NCBI RefSeq assembly: GCF_014649795.1
Contig: NZ_BMTS01000006.1
Coordinates: 310,001 to 374,000 of the forward strand
DNA length: 64,000 bases
Direction: 5' to 3'
From: Streptomyces melanogenes
GTDB taxonomy: Bacteria; Actinomycetota; Actinomycetes; Streptomycetales; Streptomycetaceae
The first letter of the stretch is position 1, and each line of letters opens with the position of its first letter. The notes under the pieces were generated by a model. It worked only from the letters and a program-made list of their open reading frames with translations. It was not told the DNA's origin and made no database searches. Positions 35,169 through 44,885 of the stretch are shown here, in pieces. The position numbers were made by a program, and so were the translations under genes.

Positions 35169-36143
35169 AAGGTTTCGATGAACCGTGTCCGGTACCGCCT
35201 GGTGGCCGTAGCCGTGCTGCCGTTCCTGCTGGCGCTCGCCGTCGACCTGCTCCTCTTCGCCGCTCTGCGCGACCGGCTGCCGACGCGCCTGGCCACCCAC
35301 TTCGACGGCGGCGGCACCGCCGACGGCTACGCGGACCGCGGCTCGTACGTGACGGTGAACATCGGCCTCGCGGTCGGCCTCGCCGCCGTCTGGGCGGTCA
35401 TCGCGGCCACCGCCGACCTCGCGGTGCGCGGGGCCCGTTGGGTGGTCGGCGCGGGATACGCGGCCGCGGGCCTGACCGGCTATGTGATGGCGGCCGCGCT
35501 GTACGCGAACCTCGATGCCGTCGACGGCAGCGAGGTCCGGCTGCCGCTGTGGCAGCTCGTGGCGGGTCTCGCGGTGGCCGCGCTCGCCGCGGGCGCCGGG
35601 GCGCTGCTGCTGCGCCTCCTCGACCTGCCCTCGGCCGTGCCGCCGCCCGGTCCCGGCGCGGTCGAACGGCTCGACCTCGCGGAGGGCGAGGTGGCGGGCT
35701 GGGCCAGGCGCGCCCCGTCGCGGACGCTGTGCGCGGTCGGCGTGGCGCTGCTCGTCGTCGGCGGCGTGCTCACGTACGTGTACGGGTGGGGGCGCGCCGC
35801 CGCGCCGCTGGCGTGCGGGCTGCTGATCCTCGGCTGCTCCTGCCCGTACGTCACGGTGGACCGGCACGGGCTGACCGCCCGTCCGACGGTGCTGCCCTGG
35901 CCCCGGGTGCGGATACCGCTGGCGGACGTGGACCGGGCGGTGAGCCGGGAGGTGAAGGCGCTCGCGGAGTACGGTGGTTGGGGCTACCGGGTGCGCCCCG
36001 GACGCTCGGGGCTGATCCTGCGCTCGGGCGAGGCGATCGTGGTGCGGCGCGCGGGCGGGCGGGAGTTCGCCGTGACGGTGGCCGACTCCGCGACGGCCGC
36101 GGCCCTGCTCAACACGCTGGCCGAGCGCGCGGCGGTGCGCTGA
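35166..36143 (+). CDS. DUF1648-domain membrane protein
   Basis: This 325-residue membrane protein begins with a helix and the DUF1648 segment LPTRLATHFDGGGTADGYADR. Four or five further hydrophobic segments follow, then a soluble C-terminal domain of about 110 residues. Function is unknown; relatives accompany small GntR repressors. Its ATG lies inside an inverted repeat, and its stop overlaps the GntR start by one base. Confidence 0.8.
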   Translation: MKVSMNRVRYRLVAVAVLPFLLALAVDLLLFAALRDRLPTRLATHFDGGGTADGYADRGSYVTVNIGLAVGLAAVWAVIAATADLAVRGARWVVGAGYAAAGLTGYVMAAALYANLDAVDGSEVRLPLWQLVAGLAVAALAAGAGALLLRLLDLPSAVPPPGPGAVERLDLAEGEVAGWARRAPSRTLCAVGVALLVVGGVLTYVYGWGRAAAPLACGLLILGCSCPYVTVDRHGLTARPTVLPWPRVRIPLADVDRAVSREVKALAEYGGWGYRVRPGRSGLILRSGEAIVVRRAGGREFAVTVADSATAAALLNTLAERAAVR

Positions 36144-36499
36144 TGCTGTTCCGGGTGGACCCGGCGTCCCCGGTGGCGCTGGGCGACCAGATCGCCGCGT
36201 CGGTGCGCCGCGCCATCGCCGAGGGCACGGTGGAGCCGGGCGAGCGGCTGCCCGCCGCCCGCGTCCTCGCCGACTCGCTGGGCGTCAACGTCCACACGGT
36301 CCTGCGCGGCTACCAGCGGCTGCGCGAGGAGGGCCTGATCGAGCTGCGGCGGGGCCGGGGCGCGGTGGTGGTCGAGGCGACCTCGTCCCGTACCCGGGCC
36401 GGGCTGCTCGTGCGGGTGCGCGAACTGGTGGAGGAGGCAAGGCGGTTGGGCTTGACCGAGGACGAGCTGGTGGCCCTGGTCCGCACGAGCCTCCGTTGA
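36143..36499 (+). CDS. YtrA-type GntR regulator
   Basis: This 118-residue protein consists of the GntR winged helix (GERLPAARVLADSLGVNVHTVLRGYQRLREEGLIELRRGRG) and a short helical tail of about 40 residues, as in the YtrA subfamily. Such regulators usually repress the operon they sit in. It overlaps the DUF1648 gene by one base (TGATG), and an inverted repeat at that operon's start is its likely site. Confidence 0.87.
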   Translation: MLFRVDPASPVALGDQIAASVRRAIAEGTVEPGERLPAARVLADSLGVNVHTVLRGYQRLREEGLIELRRGRGAVVVEATSSRTRAGLLVRVRELVEEARRLGLTEDELVALVRTSLR

Positions 36500-36503
36500 C
36501 GTA

Positions 36504-36911
36504 TCAGTAGGTCTGGAGCTCCACCAGATTGCCGTCGGGGTCGTGCAGATGGGCGGCCCGCATGGTCGGCCCCCACTGCGGCCGGTCCTGCGCCGGGGCG
36601 ACCACGGTGGCGCCGGCCGAGGTGCAGAGCTCGACCCCGGCGTCCAGCGCCTCGGGCCCGTCCACATGGATGACGACGGACGCGCCCACGGGCACGTTCT
36701 CCTCCCCGACGGCCGCGGCCATCGCGGCCCGCGAGAACAGCGCGAACGTCGTACGCCCCTCGCAGTCGTCCCAACTCGCGTACCCCGTCCCCTCGGTCCC
36801 GCGCGCCAGCGAGCATCCGCTCAGCTTGGGCAGCACGGCCGCGTAGAAGCGGAAGGTCGGCTCGTATCGCTCCACCAGGAGCCGGGTGTACGGAGGTTCA
36901 AGAGGTGCCAT
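36504..36911 (-). CDS. VOC-superfamily (glyoxalase-like) protein
   Basis: This 135-residue protein has the paired beta-alpha-beta-beta-beta modules of VOC proteins, ending AAHLHDPDGNLVELQTY, where the His and final Glu are typical metal ligands. It could be a dioxygenase, isomerase or resistance protein; nothing nearby decides. The ATG at 36911 (MAPLEPPYTRLL) is the best start. It is convergent with the GntR gene. Confidence 0.82.
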   Translation of the reverse strand: MAPLEPPYTRLLVERYEPTFRFYAAVLPKLSGCSLARGTEGTGYASWDDCEGRTTFALFSRAAMAAAVGEENVPVGASVVIHVDGPEALDAGVELCTSAGATVVAPAQDRPQWGPTMRAAHLHDPDGNLVELQTY

Positions 36912-36921
36912 GGCCCCGAAT

Positions 36922-37327
36922 TTACCCCGTCCGGTGGACCGAGGCGGAGGCGATTTCGCCGTTGCGGAGGGTGTACGTACCGGTGAAGGTGCGGGTGCTG
37001 CCGTCCCGTTGGCAGGCGTCGATGTCCACGGAGACGGTGCCGCCCTGAACGGACGCCAAAGCCCCTCCCCCTCCCCACCAGCACTCCTCGGTGGCGTCGC
37101 CTTACGAGGCGGCACTGCTCAGCGCGGCGAAGGCCTTTTCGTAGAGAGCGAGTTCACTCTGTTCTGTTACGTCCACGGAGGACGAGGATCACGGTGGCGT
37201 ACGTCTCGGTCTGAAGGGTGCCCCAGATCATCGTGGGCACGTACGCCTTGCCCCGCCGCGTGTCCTGGTACCAGCGGACCACGTCGCCCTGGATCGCTTC
37301 CGTACCGGCGGAAAGCCGCTCCGTTCA
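36922..37327 (-). pseudogene. decayed gene of unknown function
   Basis: On the minus strand the segment reads as protein broken in at least two places. The first part (LSAGTEAIQGDVVRWYQDTR and on to TETYATVILV) needs a frame change near 37172-37185 to continue as VTEQSELALYEKAFAALSSA. An in-frame TAA follows at 37102-37104, and the frame then resumes (GTVSVDIDACQRDGSTRTFT) to a TAA at 36922-36924. A TGA at 37325-37327 cuts the 5' side. The parent family is not recognised. The rest of the 678-base gap (37328-37519) shows no gene. Confidence 0.6.
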
Positions 37328-37519
37328 GGGAGCCGAACTGGTCACCGCGCTCCCTCCCTCCCTCTGGCGTGTGCCGCCGGGGCGGCGTAGACGGGTGTTG
37401 CCGTACCGGTCGAGGATGGCGCGGGGCGTCGGATCTTGTAAGACCGGGAATCTCGGCTAGCCGCGAGCCTAGGCCTCGTCCAGGAGCACATGCAGCAGCC
37501 CCAGGTCCGACGAGAAAAG

Positions 37520-37560
37520 CCGACAGCACCCGGCTCCGCGCGGATGCCGGGTGCTGTCGG
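37520..37560 (-). terminator. terminator after sodN
   Basis: A 15-base perfect stem (CCGACAGCACCCGGC) with an 11-base loop follows the sodN stop on the minus strand, and TTTTC comes after it. Confidence 0.85.
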
Positions 37561-37589
37561 GTGGTGCTGCCGGAGCGGCGAAGGAGGCG

Positions 37590-37985
37590 TTACGCCTTCT
37601 TCGTCTCCCAGAAGATGCGGTCGATCTCGGCGATGAGTTCGAGCGCCTTCTCGCCGGTCTTCGGGTCCGTCGACGCCTTGGCGGCCGAGAGGGCCTTCAG
37701 GGTGTCGTTGACCAGCTGGTGGAGCTGGGGGTACTTCTCGAAGTGCGGGGGCTTGAAGTAGTCGCTCCAGAGCACCGAGACGTGGTGCTTCGCGAGCTCC
37801 GCGCGCTGCTCCTTGATGACCACGGCACGCGCACGGAAGTGCGGGTCCTCGTTGGCCTGGAACTTCTCCTGGACGGCCTTGACCGACTCGGCCTCGATAC
37901 GGGCCTGGGCCGGGTCGTACACGCCGCAGGGCAGGTCGCAGTGGGCGCTGACCTTCACCTTGGGGGCAAACAGGCGGGAAAGCAT
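37590..37985 (-). CDS. sodN: nickel-containing superoxide dismutase
   Basis: This 131-residue precursor removes superoxide. After a 14-residue leader (MLSRLFAPKVKVSA) the mature protein begins HCDLPCGVYDPAQ, the nickel hook whose His1, Cys2 and Cys6 bind the metal. The leader must be cut for activity, presumably by the divergent SodX. The ATG at 37985 has AAGGA seven bases upstream. In Streptomyces nickel supply controls this enzyme. Confidence 0.96.
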   Translation of the reverse strand: MLSRLFAPKVKVSAHCDLPCGVYDPAQARIEAESVKAVQEKFQANEDPHFRARAVVIKEQRAELAKHHVSVLWSDYFKPPHFEKYPQLHQLVNDTLKALSAAKASTDPKTGEKALELIAEIDRIFWETKKA

Positions 37986-38151
37986 TGAGCTGTCCTTCCT
38001 CGTGATCGTCTTCTCAGGTGGGACATTACTCGGTGAGAGAGCCGATTTCGCGAGTGCCCCCGGGGGCTTAGGACAAAAGTCCAGGGTCACCATGGGACTC
38101 GTGGCGGAACGTACCGTGGGAGTGGACCGGGTACCGGGAGGTGGGTGGCGG

Positions 38152-38577
38152 ATGACGGATCAGGGGCGGGAGCCGAGGGTGCCGTTGGGGATCGCGGAGG
38201 TGACCGGGACCTCCATGGTGCCCACCCTGCTCCACGGGGATCAGCTGCTGGTGCACTACGGGAGCGAGCTGCGGGCGGGTGACGTCGCCGTGCTGCGGCA
38301 TCCGCTCCAGCAGGACCTGCTCATCGTCAAGCGGCTGATCGAGCTGCGCGAGGGCGGGTGGTGGGTGCTCGGCGACAACCCCGACGACGAGGTCGTCGAC
38401 AGCCGGGCCTTCGGGACCGTGCCGTGCGAGCTCGTGCTCGGGCGGGTGCGCGGCCGCTACCGGCCGCTCACCCCCGGGCGTCAGCGCTCGATCGCCGTGC
38501 TGCTGTCCTGGCTGGTCTCGGCCGTGCGGCCGGTGTTCGCCGACCGGTCGGTCTCCAGGCGCTTGCGCGCCCGGTAG
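38152..38577 (+). CDS. sodX: NiSOD maturation protease SodX
   Basis: This 141-residue S24/S26-type peptidase has the catalytic serine in VTGTSMVPTL and the lysine in LIVKRLIEL. It is encoded head-to-head with sodN and is known to remove the SodN leader. I chose the ATG at 38152 (MTDQGREPRVP), with GGAGG ten bases upstream; an ATG at 38092 would add 20 residues. Its last 97 bases overlap the convergent CGNR-finger gene. Confidence 0.88.
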   Translation: MTDQGREPRVPLGIAEVTGTSMVPTLLHGDQLLVHYGSELRAGDVAVLRHPLQQDLLIVKRLIELREGGWWVLGDNPDDEVVDSRAFGTVPCELVLGRVRGRYRPLTPGRQRSIAVLLSWLVSAVRPVFADRSVSRRLRAR

Positions 38578-39110
38578 GCGGCCACGTTCGCCCGGGTGGC
38601 GCACCGGTCCGAGCAGTAGCGCCGGGAGCGGTTGGTGGAGGTGTCGAGGTAGGCGTTGCGGCAGGGCGCTGCCTGGCACAGGCCCAGGCGGTCGACGCCG
38701 TACTCCGTGAGGTGGAAGGCCAGGCCCATCGACGCCAGCGCCGCGTAGCCCGCCGTCGCGTTCGAGGTGTGGTCGGCCAGGTGCATGTGCCACAGCGGGC
38801 TGCCGTCCTCGTCCCGGTGGTCGTGCCCGGAGATCTGCGGGCTGACCGGGAACTCCAGGAGGAGGGAGTTGAGCAGGTCCACCGCCTGGACCTCCTCGCC
38901 CGCGTCCGCCGCCTCGAAGACCGCCCGCAGCCGCGCCCGGACCGCCCGCAGGCGCGGCACGTCCGCCTCGGTCGCCCGCCGGGCCGTCGTCGACTCGGAG
39001 CCGAAGAGCTCGCGGATCACCTCGACCGTCGTCAGGGAGTCCTTGTTACGGGCCGGCTCCTCGGTGTTGACCAGGCGCACGGCGTAGTCCGAGTAATAGG
39101 CCAGTTCCAC
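38481..39110 (-). CDS. CGNR zinc-finger/ABATE-domain protein
   Basis: This 209-residue protein has an N-terminal helical ABATE domain and a C-terminal zinc finger (LCQAAPCRNAYLDTS, then YCSDRCATRANVAAYRARK), a likely nucleic-acid-binding element of stress regulators. The GTG start at 39110 has AAGGA six bases upstream. The 3' end overlaps sodX on the other strand by 97 bases, so the last 32 codons are shared with the sodX tail. The Ser/Thr-rich C-terminus may be non-essential. Confidence 0.82.
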   Translation of the reverse strand: MELAYYSDYAVRLVNTEEPARNKDSLTTVEVIRELFGSESTTARRATEADVPRLRAVRARLRAVFEAADAGEEVQAVDLLNSLLLEFPVSPQISGHDHRDEDGSPLWHMHLADHTSNATAGYAALASMGLAFHLTEYGVDRLGLCQAAPCRNAYLDTSTNRSRRYCSDRCATRANVAAYRARKRLETDRSANTGRTAETSQDSSTAIER

Positions 39111-39213
39111 ATGTAATCCTTACGGCGACAGTAGCGGCAGCAGTAACGGCTGTGCGCTGTCCGAGGGTATTACGTGAAGGGCCTCGACGGGGACGGAACC
39201 CCGCTACGCCGAA

Positions 39214-39249
39214 AGGGGCGGTACGGGCTCCTCGGCCCGTACCGCCCCT
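39214..39249. terminator. terminator after the amino-acid ABC operon
   Basis: AGGGGCGGTACGGG pairs perfectly with CCCGTACCGCCCCT around an eight-base loop, just downstream of the ATPase gene on the minus strand. Confidence 0.85.
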
Positions 39250-39274
39250 GTCCGTACTCCCGGCGCCCCGGCGC

Positions 39275-40036
39275 CTACAGCACCTTCGACAGGAACGACT
39301 TCGTCCGGTCGTGCTGCGGGTTGGTCAGGACGTCGCGCGGGTGGCCGGACTCGACCACCACACCGCCGTCCATGAAGACCAGCGAGTCGCCGACCTCGCG
39401 GGCGAAGCCCATCTCGTGGGTGACCACGATCATGGTCATGCCGTCCTCGGCCAGGCCCCGCATGACGTCCAGGACATCGCCGACCAGCTCCGGGTCGAGC
39501 GCGGAGGTCGGCTCGTCGAAGAGCATCAGCTTCGGCTCCATGGCCAGCGCACGGGCGATCGCCACGCGCTGCTGCTGGCCGCCGGAGAGCTGCGAGGGGT
39601 AGTTGCGCGCCTTGTCGGCCAGGCCGACCCGGTCGAGCAGCCGCTCCGCGCGCTCGCGCACCACCGCCTTGGACTCGCCCCTGACCTGGATCGGCGCCTC
39701 CATGACGTTCTCTATGGCCGTCATGTGCGGGAACAGGTTGAAGCGCTGGAAGACCATGCCGATGTCGCGGCGCTTGAGCGCGACCTCGCTGTCCTTCAGC
39801 TCGTAGAGCTTGTCGCCCTTCTGGCGGTAGCCGACGAGCTCGCCGTCCACGTAGAGGCGGCCGGCGTTGATCTTCTCCAGGTGGTTGATGCACCGCAGGA
39901 AGGTCGACTTGCCGGAGCCGGACGGGCCGATCAGGCAGAACACCTCGCCCTCGGCCACCTCCAGGTCGATGCCCTTGAGGACCTCGGTCGCGCCGAAGGA
40001 CTTGTGCACGCCTTCGGACTTCACCATGGCGGTCAT
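39275..40036 (-). CDS. polar amino-acid ABC transporter ATP-binding protein
   Basis: This 253-residue ATPase of the GlnQ/HisP type has Walker A GPSGSGKST, Q-loop FQRFNLFPH, signature LSGGQQQR, Walker B LMLFDEP and switch His in VTHEMGF. It powers uptake through the adjacent permease. The ATG at 40036 overlaps the permease stop by four bases. With the binding protein upstream, this is a three-gene importer operon on the minus strand. Confidence 0.93.
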   Translation of the reverse strand: MTAMVKSEGVHKSFGATEVLKGIDLEVAEGEVFCLIGPSGSGKSTFLRCINHLEKINAGRLYVDGELVGYRQKGDKLYELKDSEVALKRRDIGMVFQRFNLFPHMTAIENVMEAPIQVRGESKAVVRERAERLLDRVGLADKARNYPSQLSGGQQQRVAIARALAMEPKLMLFDEPTSALDPELVGDVLDVMRGLAEDGMTMIVVTHEMGFAREVGDSLVFMDGGVVVESGHPRDVLTNPQHDRTKSFLSKVL

Positions 40037-40974
40037 CGGGTCACCGCCTTGGGGGTACGACGGAACAGGGCCAGATTGGCCTTGAGCCGCTGGAACGGGG
40101 TGGGCGGGAGCGCACGGCTGGCGCCGCGGGCGTAGTAGCGCTCCAGGTAGTACTGGCCGATCGAGAAGACCGTGGTGAGGATCAGGTACCAGGCGGCCGC
40201 CAGGAACAGCATCTCCACCGCGGCGCCGGACGTCTGGCCGATGTCCTGCGCCTCGCGCAGCAGCTCGTAGAACTGCACCGCCGAGACCAGCGAGGTGGTC
40301 TTCAGCATGTTGATGACCTCGTTGCCCGTCGGCGGCACGATCACGCGCATCGCCTGCGGGATCACGATCCGGCGCAGCGTCTTGGAGTGGCTCATGCCGA
40401 GCGCGTGGGACGCCTCGGTCTGGCCCTCGTCGACCGCGAGCAGACCGGCCCGGCAGATCTCCGCCATGTACGCGGCCTCGTTGAGCCCGAGCCCGAGCAG
40501 CGCCGTGAGCAGCGGCGTCATGAACGAGGACCAGTAGTCCTTGTAGATCGGTCCGAGGTTGATGTACTCGAAGACCAGGCCCAGGTTGAACCAGACCATC
40601 AGCTGGACCAGGACCGGGGTGCCCCGGAAGAACCAGATGTAGAACCAGGCGATCGACGAGGTCACCGGGTTCTTCGACAGGCGCATCACGGCGAGCAGGA
40701 TGCCGCCCACGATGCCGATCGCCATCGACAGGACGGTCAGCAGCAGGGTCTGGCCGACGCCGTGGAGGATCCGGTCGTCGAAGAAGTAGTCCGGGACCGC
40801 GCCCCAGTTGATCTTGCCCTGGCTGAACGCGTAGACGATCGCGACGAGCAGCCCGATCGCGATCACGGCGGAGACGTACCGGCCGTAGTGGCGGACCGGG
40901 ATCGCCTTGATGCTCTCCGGAGCGGCGGGCGGCGGGGTGTCCGCCGGCTCCGTCTTGTTGACGTCAACAGTCAC
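40033..40974 (-). CDS. polar amino-acid ABC transporter permease
   Basis: This 313-residue HisM/GlnP-type permease has about five membrane segments after a 35-residue soluble N-terminus. Its docking loop region reads EASHALGMSHSKTLRRIVIPQA. A single permease subunit is encoded, so it probably works as a homodimer. The GTG start at 40974 has GAAAGG upstream. Confidence 0.92.
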   Translation of the reverse strand: MTVDVNKTEPADTPPPAAPESIKAIPVRHYGRYVSAVIAIGLLVAIVYAFSQGKINWGAVPDYFFDDRILHGVGQTLLLTVLSMAIGIVGGILLAVMRLSKNPVTSSIAWFYIWFFRGTPVLVQLMVWFNLGLVFEYINLGPIYKDYWSSFMTPLLTALLGLGLNEAAYMAEICRAGLLAVDEGQTEASHALGMSHSKTLRRIVIPQAMRVIVPPTGNEVINMLKTTSLVSAVQFYELLREAQDIGQTSGAAVEMLFLAAAWYLILTTVFSIGQYYLERYYARGASRALPPTPFQRLKANLALFRRTPKAVTR

Positions 40975-41046
40975 GGGTGTTGCCTTTCAGAAGCCTTCAG
41001 GCCCTCCGCCCGGGGACGGGGCGGAGCGCGCCTGGAGCGGGGAGGT

Positions 41047-42006
41047 TCAGACGCCGCCGTTGATCTTGGCTTCCTTCACGGCGCCGGCCTCGACGCCCCA
41101 CTTCGCGATGACCTTGTCGTAGTCGCCGCTCTTGATGATCGCGTCGAGCGCCTCCTTGAGGGCGTCGCGCAGCTGGGTGTTGTCCTTGGAGACCGCGATG
41201 CCGTACGGAGCGGCCTCGACCTGCTCACCGACGATCTGGAAGTCGTTGCCGCCGCCCGAGGTCTTCACCGCGTACGCGGCGACCGGGAAGTCCGAGGAGC
41301 CGGCGTCGGCGCCGCCGGAGCGCAGTCGGGTCTGGGCCTGCTGGTCGGTGTCGAAGGCCTCGATCGCGATCTTGCCCTTGTCGCCGCACTTCTCGGACTG
41401 CGCCTTGGCGAGGTCCTCGGAGACCGTGCCGCGCTGCACCACGATCTTCTTGCCGCAGAGGTCCTCCCAGGTCTTGATGCCCTGGTCCTTGCCCTTCGGG
41501 GTGTAGATCGAGACACCGGCCGTGAAGTAGTCCACGAAGTCCGCGCCCTCGCCGACCTTCTTCTTGGTCTTCGAGTCGACGCCGTTCTGGCGGTCCTTGG
41601 TGTCCGTCATGGCCGACATGGCCATGTCGTACCGCTTCGCGCGCAGGCCGGTGACCAGCGTGTCGAAGGTGCCGTTCTCGAACTGGAACTTCACGCCCAG
41701 CTGCTTGCCCAGGGCGTCGGCGAGGTCCGGGTCGATACCGGCGGTCTTGCCGTCCTTGTCCTTGAATTCGACCGGGGCGTACGCGATGTCCGAGCCGACC
41801 TTGATGACGCCCTTGTCCTGAATGGCCTTGGGCAGCTTCGAGAAGAGCGGGGCCTTGCTGGTGGCGGCGGAGCTGGAGCCGCCGTCCTTGCTCTTGGTCT
41901 GGTCTCCGCAGCCGGTAAGGAGCAGGGCACCGGCGACCGCGATCGCGCCGACCGCGGCAATCCGGGACGAGGCGGCGGTCGTACGACGGGTGGTGCTTGC
42001 GGTCAT
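41047..42006 (-). CDS. amino-acid ABC transporter substrate-binding lipoprotein
   Basis: This 319-residue family 3 binding protein has a lipoprotein signal ending ALLLTGC and a Lys/Ser-rich linker. The two-lobed domain includes VKVGSDIAYAPVEFKD-like start sequence (read KVGSDIAYAPVEF) and GIDPDLADALGKQLGV. It delivers an amino acid to the permease encoded 72 bases downstream. The ligand is not readable; polar or charged amino acids are most likely. Confidence 0.92.
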   Translation of the reverse strand: MTASTTRRTTAASSRIAAVGAIAVAGALLLTGCGDQTKSKDGGSSSAATSKAPLFSKLPKAIQDKGVIKVGSDIAYAPVEFKDKDGKTAGIDPDLADALGKQLGVKFQFENGTFDTLVTGLRAKRYDMAMSAMTDTKDRQNGVDSKTKKKVGEGADFVDYFTAGVSIYTPKGKDQGIKTWEDLCGKKIVVQRGTVSEDLAKAQSEKCGDKGKIAIEAFDTDQQAQTRLRSGGADAGSSDFPVAAYAVKTSGGGNDFQIVGEQVEAAPYGIAVSKDNTQLRDALKEALDAIIKSGDYDKVIAKWGVEAGAVKEAKINGGV

Positions 42007-42551
42007 GGTCGGGTTCCTCCGGCGGGTGATGGAGTGGCCAGTGAGTGAACAGTGGGCCGTGGTGCCCGTCCTTGGGCGACACGACCGTGTTGTGTCGGCA
42101 TCTTGCCATTCGGACCTGCGGAATCAGGGGGGCGCGCATGTCAAAATCGGATAACGGGTCACCCCCCAACCCCAACGGGCCGGTACATCAAGGCCGGACC
42201 ATGTGCGGGTTTTACCTTTACCGGCCGGAAAATCTGCGGTTCATCTCGCGTTGTGGACACGTTTCATGCCGCATAGCTCACTTGTCCCGACATGCCGCTA
42301 TGAGTCGTGTCACCACGGCGTTCCGCAGTCGAAATGGACTACTCGGCGCCCCCCTCCGTCCGGTAAGAAGGATCCTTACACCCCTCATCCGGGGCTCAGG
42401 GCGCGTTGTGCGGCGTGCCCGCGCGTACGTACCTCCTCCTCGCGGGGCGGGCCAACCGCTCCTCGCGGGGAACGTGCGTGGTGCCCACCCACCCCTCCTC
42501 AACAAGGAGTGGCCACCCTCAACTGATGAAGACTTAAGGGGTCAAATCAAA
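42007..42551. promoter_or_regulatory. 545-base divergent intergenic region, no gene
   Basis: This separates the divergent binding-protein and malic enzyme genes and should hold both promoters. It contains AAGGATCCTT at 42368-42377 inside a GTAAG/CTTAC pair, and CTCCTCGCGGGG repeated twice between about 42430 and 42472. Several open frames cross it, but none has a ribosome site or protein-like composition. Confidence 0.45.
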
Positions 42552-43766
<1,215 letters not shown>

Positions 43767-43786
43767 CGCCTGCGGTCAGGACGTTC

Positions 43787-43836
43787 CGTACGGGACGCGG
43801 CTCACACCTCGATGAGGTTCCGCCGCGTCCCGTACG
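43787..43836. terminator. hairpin after the malic enzyme gene
   Basis: CGTACGGGACGCGGC at 43787-43801 pairs perfectly with GCCGCGTCCCGTACG at 43822-43836 across a 20-base loop. Confidence 0.75.
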
Positions 43837-43854
43837 CGTTCTAGGGTCAGGGCC

Positions 43855-44820
43855 ATGTTCGCCGCCTATGCCGCACGCATCGACCGTGACCAGCCGCTCT
43901 CCGGTCTGGAGTTGGGGGAGCGGCCAGCGCCCGGGGTACGCCCGGGCTGGTCGCTCATCGACGTCCGGGCGGCCTCGCTCAACCACCACGACCTGTGGTC
44001 GCTGCGCGGGGTCGGCCTCGGCGAGGACAAGCTGCCGATGATCCTGGGCTGCGACGCGGCCGGGATCGACCAGGACGGCAACGAGGTCGTCCTGCACTCC
44101 GTGATCGGCCAGACGGGTCACGGCGTGGGTCCCGGCGAGAGCCGCTCCATCCTCACCGAGAAGTACCAGGGCACCTTCGCCGAGCAGGTCGCCGTGCCGA
44201 CCTGGAACGTGCTGCCCAAGCCCAAGGAGCTCAGCTTCGCGGAGGCCGCCTGCCTGCCGACCGCCTGGCTCACCGCGTACCGGATGCTCTTCACCAACGC
44301 GGGCGTACGGCCCGGCGACTCCGTCCTCGTGCAGGGCGCGGGCGGCGGGGTCGCGACCGCCGCGATCGTGCTCGGCAAGGCCGCCGGGCTGCGGGTCTTC
44401 GCGACCAGCCGCGACGAGGCCAAGCGGAAGCGGGCGGTCGAGCTGGGCGCCCTGGAGGCGTACGAGCCGGGCGCGCGGCTGCCGCAGCGGGTGGACGCGG
44501 TGATCGAGACCGTCGGCGCGGCCACCTGGTCGCACTCGGTCAAGTCGCTCAAGCCCGGCGGCACGCTGGTCATCTCCGGCGCCACCAGTGGCGACCGGCC
44601 CGCGCACGCCGAGCTCACCCGGATCTTCTTCCTGGAGCTGAAGGTGGTCGGCTCGACCATGGGCACCAAGGAGGAGCTGGAGGACCTGCTCGCGTTCTGC
44701 GCGGCGACGGGCGTACGGCCGGTCATCGACGAGGTCCTGCCGCTCGACCGGGCCCGCGAGGGCTTCGAGAAGCTGGAGTCGGGCGACGTCTTCGGGAAGA
44801 TCGTGCTGACGACGTCTTGA
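43855..44820 (+). CDS. MDR-family zinc-type/quinone oxidoreductase
   Basis: This 321-residue medium-chain dehydrogenase/reductase has an N-terminal GroES-like domain (SLNHHDLWSLRG) and a Rossmann domain with VLVQGAGGGVATAAI for NADPH. Structural-zinc cysteines are absent, which favours a quinone- or enone-reductase. The ATG at 43855 is a few bases after a TAGGGT element, so translation may be leaderless. It is 66 bases before the GH5 gene. Confidence 0.87.
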   Translation: MFAAYAARIDRDQPLSGLELGERPAPGVRPGWSLIDVRAASLNHHDLWSLRGVGLGEDKLPMILGCDAAGIDQDGNEVVLHSVIGQTGHGVGPGESRSILTEKYQGTFAEQVAVPTWNVLPKPKELSFAEAACLPTAWLTAYRMLFTNAGVRPGDSVLVQGAGGGVATAAIVLGKAAGLRVFATSRDEAKRKRAVELGALEAYEPGARLPQRVDAVIETVGAATWSHSVKSLKPGGTLVISGATSGDRPAHAELTRIFFLELKVVGSTMGTKEELEDLLAFCAATGVRPVIDEVLPLDRAREGFEKLESGDVFGKIVLTTS

Positions 44821-44885
44821 TGAGCATGACTCAACGCTGATCTGATCTCCCGCACGCTGTTCGACTACGTGCCGGAGGATGCCCC

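Noticed and set aside
36930..37115. A start of the VOC protein gene upstream of 36911
   Set aside because: The frame continues to 37115, but the added residues come from the decayed gene region in another frame and lack VOC character.
42052..42526. Short open frames before the malic enzyme gene
   Set aside because: Composition is not protein-like and no start has a ribosome site; the region is more likely promoter and leader.
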